Below are positions 16,315-24,761 of a DNA stretch of 64,000 bases, one piece after another; position 1 is the first letter of the stretch, and every line of letters starts with the position of its first letter. Both the position numbers and the translations under genes were made by a program. The DNA is taken from positions 3,472,001-3,536,000 of the forward strand of contig OY969789.1 of assembly GCA_963703085.1 (NCBI GenBank). Direction: 5' to 3'. The stretch comes from DATAEG01 sp963703085. Lineage in GTDB: Bacteria > Actinomycetota > Actinomycetes > Mycobacteriales > Jatrophihabitantaceae. The notes beneath the pieces were generated by a model, which worked only from the letters and a program-made list of their open reading frames with translations, was not told where the DNA came from and did not search any database.

Positions 16315-17305
16315 TCGCTGCGGCGTCGAGGCTGTCCACTGCCAGCCGGGGCAGGCTCGCACCCCTTCCGAACCGCATCTTCTTGGTGTGCTCCAGCGTG
16401 TCCTCGATCAGCGTTCGGTTCGTCCGGATGAGATCGGCGACGATTCCGACGATCACGCTGAGGAAGGACATGATCAGCAGCACGGCGCCGATGAGCAGCG
16501 ATTGGATGTGGCCGCCCGGGGTTTCATCGACGACCTGCAGGACCGCCCACCGGATGAAGGGCACCAGGCCGAGCACGCCGAGCACCGCAGCGAGGGAGAT
16601 GAAGATCGCGTAGGGCTTGTACATGATGTAGGCCCGGACAATGGCCACCGCGGACATCCGCACGTGCTGGCTGGTCGAGCTGAACAACCGCGATTGCCGA
16701 GTCATCGGATTCGTGACGACCGGGACGGAGTCGATGCGCAGCCGCTTGTTGCCGGCCTGGATGATCGTTTCCATGCAATAGCTGAATCGCGTGATCGTGT
16801 TCAGCAGCATGAGACTGTCGCGCGAGTACGCGCGAAATCCACTGGCCGCGTCCGGAACCGTCGTGCCGGCGGCCCGGTTCACCACTCGACTGCCGATGCG
16901 CTGCAGTAGCCGCTTGATCCTGGAGAACCGTTCGATCGTGGCGACCTGACGGTCGGCGATGACGATGTCAGCCGTACCGGCAATGATGGGCGCTACGAGA
17001 TCCGGGATACGCGACTGCGGATACTGATTGTCGCCGTCGGTGTTCACCACCACGTCCGCGCCCAGTTCCAGGGCGCGCTGCACGCCGTCGTGGAACGACC
17101 GGCCCAGCCCTCGGGTGCGGGTGTGCCGCACGAAGTGGGTGACCCCGTGCTGGCGGGCAACTTCCACCGTGCGATCGGTGGAACCGTCGTCGATGACCAG
17201 CACCAGGATCTCGTCGATGCCGGAGATCTGCATCGGGATCGACTGCAGTACTGCCGGGAGCGTCTGCTCCTCGTTCAGGCAGGGCACCTGGACCACCAGT
17301 CTCAC
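16292..17305 (-). CDS. Family 2 glycosyltransferase with two C-terminal membrane helices
   Basis: 337-aa GT-A enzyme of the dolichyl/polyprenyl-phosphate mannosyl- or glucosyltransferase type. N-terminal VVQVPCLNEEQTLPAVL and IDDGSTDRT (38-46) bind the nucleotide, DVVVNTDGDNQYP gives the metal-binding acidic motif, and AASGFRAYSRDSL is the acceptor loop. Two membrane helices follow (about 230-257 and 268-294), so it probably makes a polyprenyl-phosphate-linked sugar for the membrane-bound GT-C enzymes nearby. Second gene after the minus-strand methyltransferase (34 nt gap). Confidence 0.87.
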   Translation of the reverse strand: MRLVVQVPCLNEEQTLPAVLQSIPMQISGIDEILVLVIDDGSTDRTVEVARQHGVTHFVRHTRTRGLGRSFHDGVQRALELGADVVVNTDGDNQYPQSRIPDLVAPIIAGTADIVIADRQVATIERFSRIKRLLQRIGSRVVNRAAGTTVPDAASGFRAYSRDSLMLLNTITRFSYCMETIIQAGNKRLRIDSVPVVTNPMTRQSRLFSSTSQHVRMSAVAIVRAYIMYKPYAIFISLAAVLGVLGLVPFIRWAVLQVVDETPGGHIQSLLIGAVLLIMSFLSVIVGIVADLIRTNRTLIEDTLEHTKKMRFGRGASLPRLAVDSLDAAATTDDVPA

Positions 17306-17339
17306 CGGCAGGATCCTACGGCGTGACCGGCACGTGCGG

Positions 17340-18041
17340 TCAGAACGGATCCGGCCGGTGATAGCCGACCAACCGGCCGACGCGCAGCGCGATCTTGACC
17401 ACTACATTGCGGGCGAACCACGGCAGTTGGGCCAGCATGCGCAATCGAGTGAACGGGTCCGGCGCGCGGATCGCGAACACCGCCAGCGACCCGACCCGGC
17501 CGCTGTAGCGGACCCGTCGCGACGGCAGCACGTGCGCGAGCAGCGCGAGCGTGACACCGATCGAGGAGAACGCGTCGTGGATCAGCACGACGCCTCCGGC
17601 AGGAACGTGCTCGGCCCAGCGCAGGTCGTCGGTCACCGTCCAGTAGTCATGCTTGCCGTCTATGTAGAGCAGGTCGATCGGCCGGGTCCACCCGGACCGC
17701 AGGTCAGTGCTGCGCGCCACGATCAGTTCGACCCGTTCGGTCAGTCCGGCGGCGGCCAGGTTGGCCTCGAAACGCTGCCGGGTCGGTGCTCCGCCGAACA
17801 TGTCGCCGGCCACGAACGGGTCGATGGCCACCACGGCCAGTTCGTCGGAAAGCGCCGCCGCAGCGCCGAGCACCACCGTCGAGCGACCCTGGTGACTGCC
17901 GATCTCCACAACCAGGCCGTGGTGTGTCCCGGCGGCGAACTTCCACAGCTCCTCGGCCTGAGCCTCGGTGAGCCAACCGGGGATGGACGCCGCCGTCGTC
18001 CAGACTTCGGCGAAAGTCCGGACCGGTTCGGCTGCGCTCAC
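17340..18041 (-). CDS. Class I SAM-dependent methyltransferase (Methyltransf_24 type)
   Basis: 233 aa. Motif I is GLVVEIGSHQGRSTVVLGAAA, followed by VVAIDPFVAGDMFGG, DLLYIDGKHDYWTVTDDLRWAE and GGVVLIHDAFSSIGVT. This pattern is common in methyltransferases of sugar-modification clusters. The open frame continues upstream to 18383, but that part is antisense to the lipoprotein hydrolase and has no similarity. The GTG pair at 18044/18041 behind a GGTGGGAG sequence is the likely start. Probably co-transcribed with the GT2 gene downstream. Confidence 0.8.
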   Translation of the reverse strand: MSAAEPVRTFAEVWTTAASIPGWLTEAQAEELWKFAAGTHHGLVVEIGSHQGRSTVVLGAAAALSDELAVVAIDPFVAGDMFGGAPTRQRFEANLAAAGLTERVELIVARSTDLRSGWTRPIDLLYIDGKHDYWTVTDDLRWAEHVPAGGVVLIHDAFSSIGVTLALLAHVLPSRRVRYSGRVGSLAVFAIRAPDPFTRLRMLAQLPWFARNVVVKIALRVGRLVGYHRPDPF

Positions 18042-18153
18042 CACACTCCCACCTGCTCCGCGTCTGGGTCTGCGGGCAGACCCTACCGGTGGCTCGCGGC
18101 GAGCATCGCCGATTGCGACGCAGATGTTGGCCGCATACGGCAGGATGACCGGC

Positions 18154-19611
18154 ATGGTGAGTTCTAAGCGGATCCGCCGCGCGTCCGGCGCGCTCGTGAC
18201 ACTGGCGGTCGTGGCAGGAGCCTTGGTCGCCTGCGGTGATTCGTCGACGCCGTTGAGCAGTCGTGAGAAGCAGGTGCAGAGCACCGACACCAATGTCTCC
18301 ATGAAGAACTGCGGTGACAAGTGCTCCGGTGAACTCGACGGTGCCAAGTACGCCATCAAGCTGCCTAAGAAATGGAACGGCACCCTGCTGCTGTACTCGC
18401 ACGGCTACCGCTTTGCGCAGCCCGCGCCGCCCGACTTCGGCCCGGTGTCCACCGCCGCCCAGGTCACCTCGACCGACAGCGACGGATCCGGCTCGGACGC
18501 ATTGAGCCAGAAGTTGTTGTCCGAGGGTTACGCGCTCGCCGGATCGTCGTACAAGTCCAACGGGTGGGCGGTTGCCGACGGAGTGAAGGCGGGCGAGGAC
18601 CTGCACACACAGTTCCTGAAGCTCGTGGGTACGCCGAAGCGGACCTATGTGTGGGGTGACTCGCTGGGGGGTCTGATCACGGAGTTGCTGAACGAGAAGC
18701 ACCCGGACTGGGTCGACGGAGCAGCGCCCATGTGCGGCGCGATCGCTGGACCGGACTTCAACTTCGACCTCGCCCTCGACGTCGCCTACGCCGTCAAGAC
18801 GCTGATCTATCCCGAACTGACGCTGACCGGCTACACCAGCGCGCAGGACGCAGCGGATAACTGGACCAAGGCGGCGGCGGCAGTGACCAAGGCCGCCGGT
18901 GACACCGCCGGTGGCGGCACCGCGAAGGTCATTTTCATCGGTGCGCTCGCGGATGTGGCGACCCAGACCCAAACGTTCGACGGCTCGGATGTCACCTCAC
19001 AGGTGAAGGCGCGGGTCGAGGCGCTCCTGACTGCTCTCGCCTTCGGCACAAGTGGGCGGTACGAGCTCGAGCAGCGACTCGGTGGCAATCCCTCCGACAA
19101 TTCCAAGACCGACTACAGCAAGCGGATCGATTCGGCCGAGTCAGGTCTGATTTCGTTTGCCGGCGGCGACACGGCCGCGTTGGAGGCGAAACTGGCTGCC
19201 GGTACCCGGGTCAGCGCGGACGAGGACGCCCGCAAGAAGTTCGAAGCTCTGGGCGACACGACCGGCAAGATCGACGGCCCGACGTTGACGCTGCACACAG
19301 AGGCAGATCCGCTGGTCATCGTGCAGAACGAACGCGTCTTCGCCGGCCGCGCGCGCACGAGCGGGGCCGCTGGCCATCTGGTCCAGCTCTACATCAAGGC
19401 GCCGAGCACCTACACCGAGGCCGACGGAGCGCCCTATGGCGCCGGGCACTGCAACTTCAACGATCAGCAACGAGAGGCATTGATCAGCACGCTCGACAAC
19501 TGGGTGCGCGACGATGTGTACCCGGTGCCCACCGGCGTGACGAAGGCGTTCGGCGAAGGTCTCGACCCCACCTACACGCCCGGTCCTTGGCCGGCCGGCG
19601 AGGAAAGCTGA
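18154..19611 (+). CDS. Secreted lipoprotein, alpha/beta-hydrolase fold
   Basis: 485-aa exported protein. The signal peptide ends in the lipobox LVAC with Cys27. The mature part shows WNGTLLLYSHGYRF (oxyanion-hole strand) and TYVWGDSLGGLITELL, where Ser170 in G-D-S-L-G is the expected nucleophile. ADPLVIVQNERVFAG and GHCNFNDQQREAL near the C-terminus could supply the acid and His. It is likely an esterase or related hydrolase outside the membrane; substrate unknown. ATG at 18154 (18145 is an alternative). The last 40 nt overlap the convergent flippase gene. Confidence 0.82.
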   Translation: MVSSKRIRRASGALVTLAVVAGALVACGDSSTPLSSREKQVQSTDTNVSMKNCGDKCSGELDGAKYAIKLPKKWNGTLLLYSHGYRFAQPAPPDFGPVSTAAQVTSTDSDGSGSDALSQKLLSEGYALAGSSYKSNGWAVADGVKAGEDLHTQFLKLVGTPKRTYVWGDSLGGLITELLNEKHPDWVDGAAPMCGAIAGPDFNFDLALDVAYAVKTLIYPELTLTGYTSAQDAADNWTKAAAAVTKAAGDTAGGGTAKVIFIGALADVATQTQTFDGSDVTSQVKARVEALLTALAFGTSGRYELEQRLGGNPSDNSKTDYSKRIDSAESGLISFAGGDTAALEAKLAAGTRVSADEDARKKFEALGDTTGKIDGPTLTLHTEADPLVIVQNERVFAGRARTSGAAGHLVQLYIKAPSTYTEADGAPYGAGHCNFNDQQREALISTLDNWVRDDVYPVPTGVTKAFGEGLDPTYTPGPWPAGEES

Positions 19612-20822
19612 CCGTCGCTCTCGGCGACTGCCAACGTGTTGTCCCGGCTGCGCAGCGACAAGCCGACCGACGCCGCGGCGGCAAGTACGGCGCCTGCCGC
19701 CAGCAGCCGGGCGACCCCCGCGGCGTCATCGGGTTGCACACTGAGCACCAGCACAGCATCGGTTACCGCCAGCGCCCAGATGATCGCGATCCGGCCCCGG
19801 CGGCGCAAGGCCAGCCCGGCGATCACCGACAACTGCAGCACCGCCAGAGCGGCGCCGATGACGGCGAAGACCCACATGGTGTTGTCCAGGGCGTGATAGC
19901 TGCCGCCGGCCACCACCGACACCGCGAGTCGCCCGAGCAGCGCGGTCGCGGCGACCGTCACCGCTCCTGCTGAGACGACCAGTGCGGCGGCCCGGGCGTA
20001 GGCGCGTCGGTGCCGCCGCGGGTCGGTGAGTGACGCGAACATCAGCGTGGCTACTGATTGCGGCAGCCAGAGCGCTGCGCGGCTGACCACCGAGCCGGCC
20101 GCGTATACCCCCGCGGCATCAGCCGAGAGGACGTGCCGAGCAAGCAGCACGTCGATGCTGGTGACCAGCAGGAACACACCGTGGCCGTGCGCCGCGTGCA
20201 CCGCCTCCAGCATGAGCTCGCGCAGGTGTGCCGGTTGCGGTCGGTCCCGGACGGACAACTCCCGCCGGGCGTACAGGACAGCCGCGACGCTCACTCCGAG
20301 CGCGGCCGAGAGCAGGCAGGCGCCGGTCGAGCGCCAGATCAGCAGGCCGATCAGCCCGGCCAGAGAGCGACCCCCCACGGTCGCCATCGTCAGCATCGCC
20401 AATCGACCGAAATGCCGACCGCCCTGCGCGATCCCTTGCATTGTTCCGAGCGCCGTGATCGCCGGCACCGCGGCGACGGTACCCAGCAGTCCCCACGGTG
20501 TGCCGAGATGCAGAAACGCATCCAGGGCAGGGACACCGAGCAGGAGTACGCCACTCGCGGCACCGGCGATGGCGGCGGTGCCGGCCACCAAGCTGCTTCG
20601 CTCGGCTCCCACGGCGATCCGCCGGGCCGCGATCGTCTGCATAGCCAGTGCCGGCACGGAGGCGACGAGCCACACGCCCAGCAGGGACAGCAGCTCGCCG
20701 TACGCAGCCTTGCTGAGCACCCGGGCGGCGGCAAGCAGGAGAAGGTAACTGACGAGGTTCGCCGAGAGCATCGCGGCGGGCACCGCGAGAGCGGCGACGG
20801 CATCGGGACGGCGTACCGCCAT
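19572..20822 (-). CDS. Polysaccharide flippase-like membrane protein (MOP superfamily)
   Basis: 416 aa with about 12 hydrophobic segments in the Wzx/polysaccharide-transporter pattern. The N-terminal AMLSANLVSYLLLLAAARVL is followed by KAAYGELLSLLGVWLVAS, and the middle has DVLLARHVLSADAAGVYAAGSVVSRAALWLP, the repeat-half signature of lipid-carrier flippases. It is likely to move an undecaprenyl- or decaprenyl-linked glycan across the membrane. The ATG at 20822 is chosen because the frame upstream runs into the divergent gene's leader. Divergent from the 577-aa membrane protein. Confidence 0.82.
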   Translation of the reverse strand: MAVRRPDAVAALAVPAAMLSANLVSYLLLLAAARVLSKAAYGELLSLLGVWLVASVPALAMQTIAARRIAVGAERSSLVAGTAAIAGAASGVLLLGVPALDAFLHLGTPWGLLGTVAAVPAITALGTMQGIAQGGRHFGRLAMLTMATVGGRSLAGLIGLLIWRSTGACLLSAALGVSVAAVLYARRELSVRDRPQPAHLRELMLEAVHAAHGHGVFLLVTSIDVLLARHVLSADAAGVYAAGSVVSRAALWLPQSVATLMFASLTDPRRHRRAYARAAALVVSAGAVTVAATALLGRLAVSVVAGGSYHALDNTMWVFAVIGAALAVLQLSVIAGLALRRRGRIAIIWALAVTDAVLVLSVQPDDAAGVARLLAAGAVLAAAASVGLSLRSRDNTLAVAESDGQLSSPAGQGPGV

Positions 20823-20910
20823 GGACGTGGCTGCCCTCCCCGTACTGATCCGACCGGCGCCGTGCCGATCACGCGGGGGTACAGTCTGGCCCTTGTCCGG
20901 CGAGGAGGCC

Positions 20911-22644
20911 ATGTCGGTGCTGCGAACCAGCGCGGTCTCGCGCCGGACGGTGATTGCCGGCACCTGGTGCGCGTTACTGACGGCGGTCCTCCTGCTGCCG
21001 TTGCGCCACAGCGGTTACGGCCTCGGACACGACATGGTCTTCGTGCCGGACCAAGCGCTCAATGCATCCTCGGTGGGGCTGTCCTCTTCGGCGCCTCGGG
21101 CGGTCCCCCTGGACGCGCTGGTGGCGATCGCCGGCAAGCTGATCGGCGGCCAGGTGGTCGGACGGCTGGCACTGCTGCTGCCGTTGCTTGCCGTCGGTCT
21201 CGGGGTCGCAGGTTTGCTGCGCTCGTACCGGGCGGTCAGCATGATGGCCGGCGCTGGGTTCTCGCTCTGGAACCCGTTCGTCGTGGAGCGACTGGCGCTC
21301 GGTCAGTGGGCGTTGCTGTGGTGTTACGCAGCGTTGCCCTGGCTGCTGCTGGTGCTGCGTGGGACGCCGAGCCGGCGCAACACCGCGGCGCTGATCCTCG
21401 TCGTCGCTGCTGGCTCCATCACGCCCACCGGTGGCGTGATCCTCGGCGTCGCGGCCGTTGTGCTGGCGTTCAGCAGCAGACGCCGCGGCTGGCAGGCCGG
21501 CCAGGTCGTGGTGATCGCCCTCGTACTGCAACTGCCATGGGTGATTGCCGGGTTGACCTCGACCGCCGACCTCTCCGGAGACCGGTCCGCAGTGGCGGCA
21601 TTCGCAAGTCGGGCCGAGCAACTGGGCGGGGTGGTCCCGACCTTGCTCACGGGCGGGGGCATCTGGAACGCAGATGTCGTGCCCGGCACCCGCTCGGGGG
21701 CATTGGCCACGGTCGCCCTGGTGTTGCTCGTCGCTGCCGCGGTGCTCGGCTGGCGTGGCCTACTGGATCTGCTGGGAAATCGACTGGCCGGATGCCTCGG
21801 CGGGCTCGCAGCCGTAGGGTTCGTCGTCGCGGTGCTCTCCTCGGCACCGGGCGGTGACGCCCTGGTCAGTGGCCTGATCGCTCATGTGCCGGGAGCGGCG
21901 CTGTTGCGTGATGCGCAGAAGTGGATCGTCCCGCTGGTTCTGCTGGAATCGTTGCTGGTCGGCGCAGCCGTCGAGCTGGTGCTGCGTCGACTTGCCGGCA
22001 GCCCGTGGCTGGCCGCTTTGGCGATTGCGGTCGTGGCCGCGCCGGTCTTGCTGATGCCGGACGCCTCCGGAACGCTGCGGCCGACGCTCACACCGGTGCA
22101 CTATCCGCGCGACTGGACGGCCGTGCGCAGGATCGTCGGATCCGGTGGCACGGTGGCCATCCTGCCGTTCTCCTCCTACCGGCTGTTCCCATGGGCACCG
22201 GGTCGCTCGGTGCTCGACCCGGCGCCCCGCCTACTTGCCGCGGATACCGTCGTCGACGACCGGCTCGTCGTGGGTGGCCAGGTATTGCGCGGTGACGACC
22301 GTCGTGCCGCATCGGTTCGGCGCGCGTTTGCCGAGCCGCACCCCGCGCCGGCGCTCGCCTCTCTCGGCGTCAGCTGGGTTCTCGTCGAGCGGCACACGCC
22401 GGGTGGGCTGCCTCGCCTGACCGGCGTCACGCAAGTGTTCTCCGGCCCGGACCTGCGGCTGTACCGGGTGCCGGGGCCGGTGGCTGCGGTCCACCTCACG
22501 GCAGCGCGAAAGGTTGCCGTGATCAGCGCCGATGCTGTGGCCGGTCTGTTGGTGCTACTGGCCCTGGGTGTGGGCGGTTGGGCAGCAGTCGATCGGGGGC
22601 GCAAGCTGATATCGTCGGGTCTCAGAAGTCGACCGAGGGAGTGA
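20911..22644 (+). CDS. Large polytopic membrane protein of the AftD-linked envelope locus
   Basis: 577 aa. The N-terminal three-quarters hold about 11-12 membrane spans, with YGLGHDMVFVPDQALNASSVGL in the first extracytoplasmic loop carrying acidic residues (HDM) in the place expected of GT-C glycosyltransferases. A soluble segment (about 420-540) precedes a last helix. Length and context recall M. tuberculosis Rv0226c, which is of unknown function; this match is from memory. The start ATG follows GAGGAGG at 20902-20908. The DUF2613 micro-protein begins 5 nt after its stop. Confidence 0.78.
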   Translation: MSVLRTSAVSRRTVIAGTWCALLTAVLLLPLRHSGYGLGHDMVFVPDQALNASSVGLSSSAPRAVPLDALVAIAGKLIGGQVVGRLALLLPLLAVGLGVAGLLRSYRAVSMMAGAGFSLWNPFVVERLALGQWALLWCYAALPWLLLVLRGTPSRRNTAALILVVAAGSITPTGGVILGVAAVVLAFSSRRRGWQAGQVVVIALVLQLPWVIAGLTSTADLSGDRSAVAAFASRAEQLGGVVPTLLTGGGIWNADVVPGTRSGALATVALVLLVAAAVLGWRGLLDLLGNRLAGCLGGLAAVGFVVAVLSSAPGGDALVSGLIAHVPGAALLRDAQKWIVPLVLLESLLVGAAVELVLRRLAGSPWLAALAIAVVAAPVLLMPDASGTLRPTLTPVHYPRDWTAVRRIVGSGGTVAILPFSSYRLFPWAPGRSVLDPAPRLLAADTVVDDRLVVGGQVLRGDDRRAASVRRAFAEPHPAPALASLGVSWVLVERHTPGGLPRLTGVTQVFSGPDLRLYRVPGPVAAVHLTAARKVAVISADAVAGLLVLLALGVGGWAAVDRGRKLISSGLRSRPRE

Positions 22645-22649
22645 TACCG

Positions 22650-22796
22650 ATGGGCAAGGTGATCTCGATCGTGATTTCCGCGATCGTGGGCGCGGCGCTG
22701 TCGGTCGTCGCCACCGTGGCCGTGGTGCAGTCGGCGACAAAGGCACCTAACAAGAACCCAGTGAGCGGCCAGCTCGTCGACTACGGCAAACGCTGA
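22650..22796 (+). CDS. DUF2613 small membrane protein
   Basis: 48 aa: MGKVISIVISAIVGAALSVV starts a single N-terminal membrane helix, followed by a short polar tail ending LVDYGKR. This matches the DUF2613 family, whose M. tuberculosis member (Rv0236A) lies next to aftD. The start ATG at 22650 is 5 nt after the stop of the 577-aa membrane protein, with GAGGGAG at 22635-22641 as the ribosome site. It may be a subunit or stabiliser of a membrane glycosyltransferase. Its 3' end overlaps the convergent GT4 gene by 16 nt. Confidence 0.82.
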   Translation: MGKVISIVISAIVGAALSVVATVAVVQSATKAPNKNPVSGQLVDYGKR

Positions 22797-23929
22797 TCCT
22801 GGCGTGCTGAACCCGCCAGCACTGTCTGCGCGAATCGTCGCGTAGAGCTGGACCACTCGAACCGCGCCGCTCGTGTCCGCGCAGCCGTCCCCATGGCCAC
22901 CCGCAGCGATGTGTCGAGCAACAGGCGACGGGCCGCCGCGGTCAAGCCCTCCAAATCCGTGACGAGCATTCCGGTCTCACCGTGCTGTACCGACTCCCGA
23001 ACACCGCCCGCCTGCAGGTAGGCAACGGTGGGCACCGCGTGAGCGGCGGCCTCCATCACCGCGATACCCCAGCCTTCCTTCACCGAGGGCATGAGATGCA
23101 CCCAGGCGGTGTCCAGCAGGCGATCGCGCTCGACGTCGTCAACGTAGCCGTGGAAGCGCACTCGATCGGTGATTCCGAGTTGCTCGGCCCGCGCCTGAAG
23201 TGGATCACGCCACCATCCCTCGCCGATCACGTCGAGGGTGAGCGTCGGCAACTCGTCGGCGAGCTCGGCCAGCGTCTGCAGCGCATGCTCCACCCGCTTA
23301 TGAGGCACCATCCGCCCTAACACGCAAAGCGTCGGCTCGGCGGCGCGCGGCGAGCGCCGGGACGGATGCGGTCGATCGATGCCATTGCCGACCACCTCCA
23401 CTCTGGCCGCGTCCACGCCGTGCGCAATCAGCTCTGCCGCACTTGATTCCGACACGGTGATGTACCTGCTGGTTCGGTAGAGCCACGGCGAGACGACCGA
23501 TTCCAACCACCAGCCGAGCCTGCCGCGCCACCCTGGGTACACGATTTGCCACTGTTCGCGGTGTACGTGGTGGACGAGCACGACCGTTCGACTGGCGCGA
23601 CGCACCAGCGGTGAGAAGAACGGGATGCCGTTCTGTACGTCAACTACCACCTCGGCGCGACGTCCCTCGGCGGTGAGCAGGTATTGCAGACCGCGCAGGT
23701 ACACCGAGAGTCGGTGGCCGCGCCGGCGGAAGTGGATGCCGTCGCGGCACTCGTCCGGGACCGCGCCCGGGTAGTCGCTGCAGACGATGGTCACCCGGTG
23801 CCCATCGGCCGCCAGTGATCTGGCCATGTGCTCCACGTAAAGCTCGGAGCCGCCACCGTCCGGATGACCGGTGTCGCGCCAGCACAGGAAGACGATGTGT
23901 CTCGGATGCGGCGGTGGCGTGGTGGTCAC
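22781..23929 (-). CDS. Family 4 glycosyltransferase
   Basis: 382-aa GT-B retaining glycosyltransferase. The N-domain begins IVFLCWRDTGHPDGGGSELYVEHMARSL with a donor-phosphate glycine loop. The C-domain has LCVLGRMVPHKRVEHALQTL, RVRFHGYVDD and the E-x7-E motif in PSVKEGWGIAVMEAAAHAVP. It is probably cytoplasmic, adding sugars to a lipid-linked glycan. The neighbouring divergent methyltransferase gives the same pairing as M. tuberculosis Rv0225/Rv0224c. The 91-bp gap to that gene should hold both promoters. Confidence 0.88.
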   Translation of the reverse strand: MTTTPPPHPRHIVFLCWRDTGHPDGGGSELYVEHMARSLAADGHRVTIVCSDYPGAVPDECRDGIHFRRRGHRLSVYLRGLQYLLTAEGRRAEVVVDVQNGIPFFSPLVRRASRTVVLVHHVHREQWQIVYPGWRGRLGWWLESVVSPWLYRTSRYITVSESSAAELIAHGVDAARVEVVGNGIDRPHPSRRSPRAAEPTLCVLGRMVPHKRVEHALQTLAELADELPTLTLDVIGEGWWRDPLQARAEQLGITDRVRFHGYVDDVERDRLLDTAWVHLMPSVKEGWGIAVMEAAAHAVPTVAYLQAGGVRESVQHGETGMLVTDLEGLTAAARRLLLDTSLRVAMGTAARTRAARFEWSSSTRRFAQTVLAGSARQDQRLP

Positions 23930-24020
23930 GTGCTCCTCTCGGTCCGCGACACCCTAGCGCTCGCGGGCGCAGCCGAAGCAGGACCGCACAGCGCAGCTGG
24001 CCCTGGAAAGCATCAGTACA

Positions 24021-24761
24021 GTGCAGTCGGTGAGGCCTGCGAAGGAGCAGTTCCGGTGTGGCGCGGGCCGGTCGGTGAGCCTGTTCCGGGCGTTCCTGCG
24101 CGAGCAGTCCGACCCGGACCTCTTCTACTCCACATTGGCGGCTGATTCGGCAGCACAGGTCGAATCGATCACGCCCCTTGTCGGTCGCACGATCGTCGAC
24201 GTCGGCGGGGGCCCTGGTTATTTCGCGCATGCCTTCCGGGCACGGAAGGCCCGCTATGTCGGGGTGGAACTCGACGCGCCGGTGGACATACCGGCCGAGT
24301 CCTTTGCCGTGCGCGCCTCGGGACTGGCGTTGCCCTTTCGCACCGGCAGCGTGGATATCGCCTATTGCTCGAACGTCGTCGAACACGTGCCCGACCCCCG
24401 CCGGTTGTTCGCCGAACTGGCCCGCGTGACGCGTCCGGGCGGACACGTCGTGGTCACGTTCACGCCGTGGTGGTCACCGTGGGGTGGCCATGAGACATCC
24501 CCCTGGCATTACCTGGGCGGCAACTATGCGCACCGCCGGTACAGCACAGCTCACGGGCATCCCCCGAAAAACAAGTACGGCGAGAACCTGTTCGGCTACC
24601 GCGTGGGTGCGGCAATGCGCTGGGCCGGTGAGCTCCCGAACGGCGAGGTGGTGCTGGCGATTCCGCGCTACCACCCGCGGTGGGCATGGTGGGTGACCCG
24701 GGTACCCGGGCTGCGCGAGGTCGCGACGTGGAACCTGCTATTGGTCTGGCGCAGACGATGA
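24021..24761 (+). CDS. SAM-dependent methyltransferase (Rv0224c-like)
   Basis: 246-aa Methyltransf_11-type enzyme. Motif I is RTIVDVGGGPGYFAHAF, followed by YVGVELDAP and VDIAYCSNVVEHVPDPRRLFAEL. The phrase REQSDPDLFYSTLAADSA upstream of motif I is typical of the actinobacterial group that pairs with a GT4 and AftD-like protein. GTG start at 24021; a shorter start at GTG 24075 is possible. Its stop overlaps the aftD ATG by 4 nt (ATGA at 24758), a strong sign that the two work together. Confidence 0.83.
   Translation: MQSVRPAKEQFRCGAGRSVSLFRAFLREQSDPDLFYSTLAADSAAQVESITPLVGRTIVDVGGGPGYFAHAFRARKARYVGVELDAPVDIPAESFAVRASGLALPFRTGSVDIAYCSNVVEHVPDPRRLFAELARVTRPGGHVVVTFTPWWSPWGGHETSPWHYLGGNYAHRRYSTAHGHPPKNKYGENLFGYRVGAAMRWAGELPNGEVVLAIPRYHPRWAWWVTRVPGLREVATWNLLLVWRRR

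Noticed and set aside
18042..18383. N-terminal extension of the minus-strand methyltransferase
   Set aside because: It is antisense to the signal peptide region of the lipoprotein hydrolase and lacks similarity to methyltransferases; the GTG near 18041 with a ribosome site fits better.
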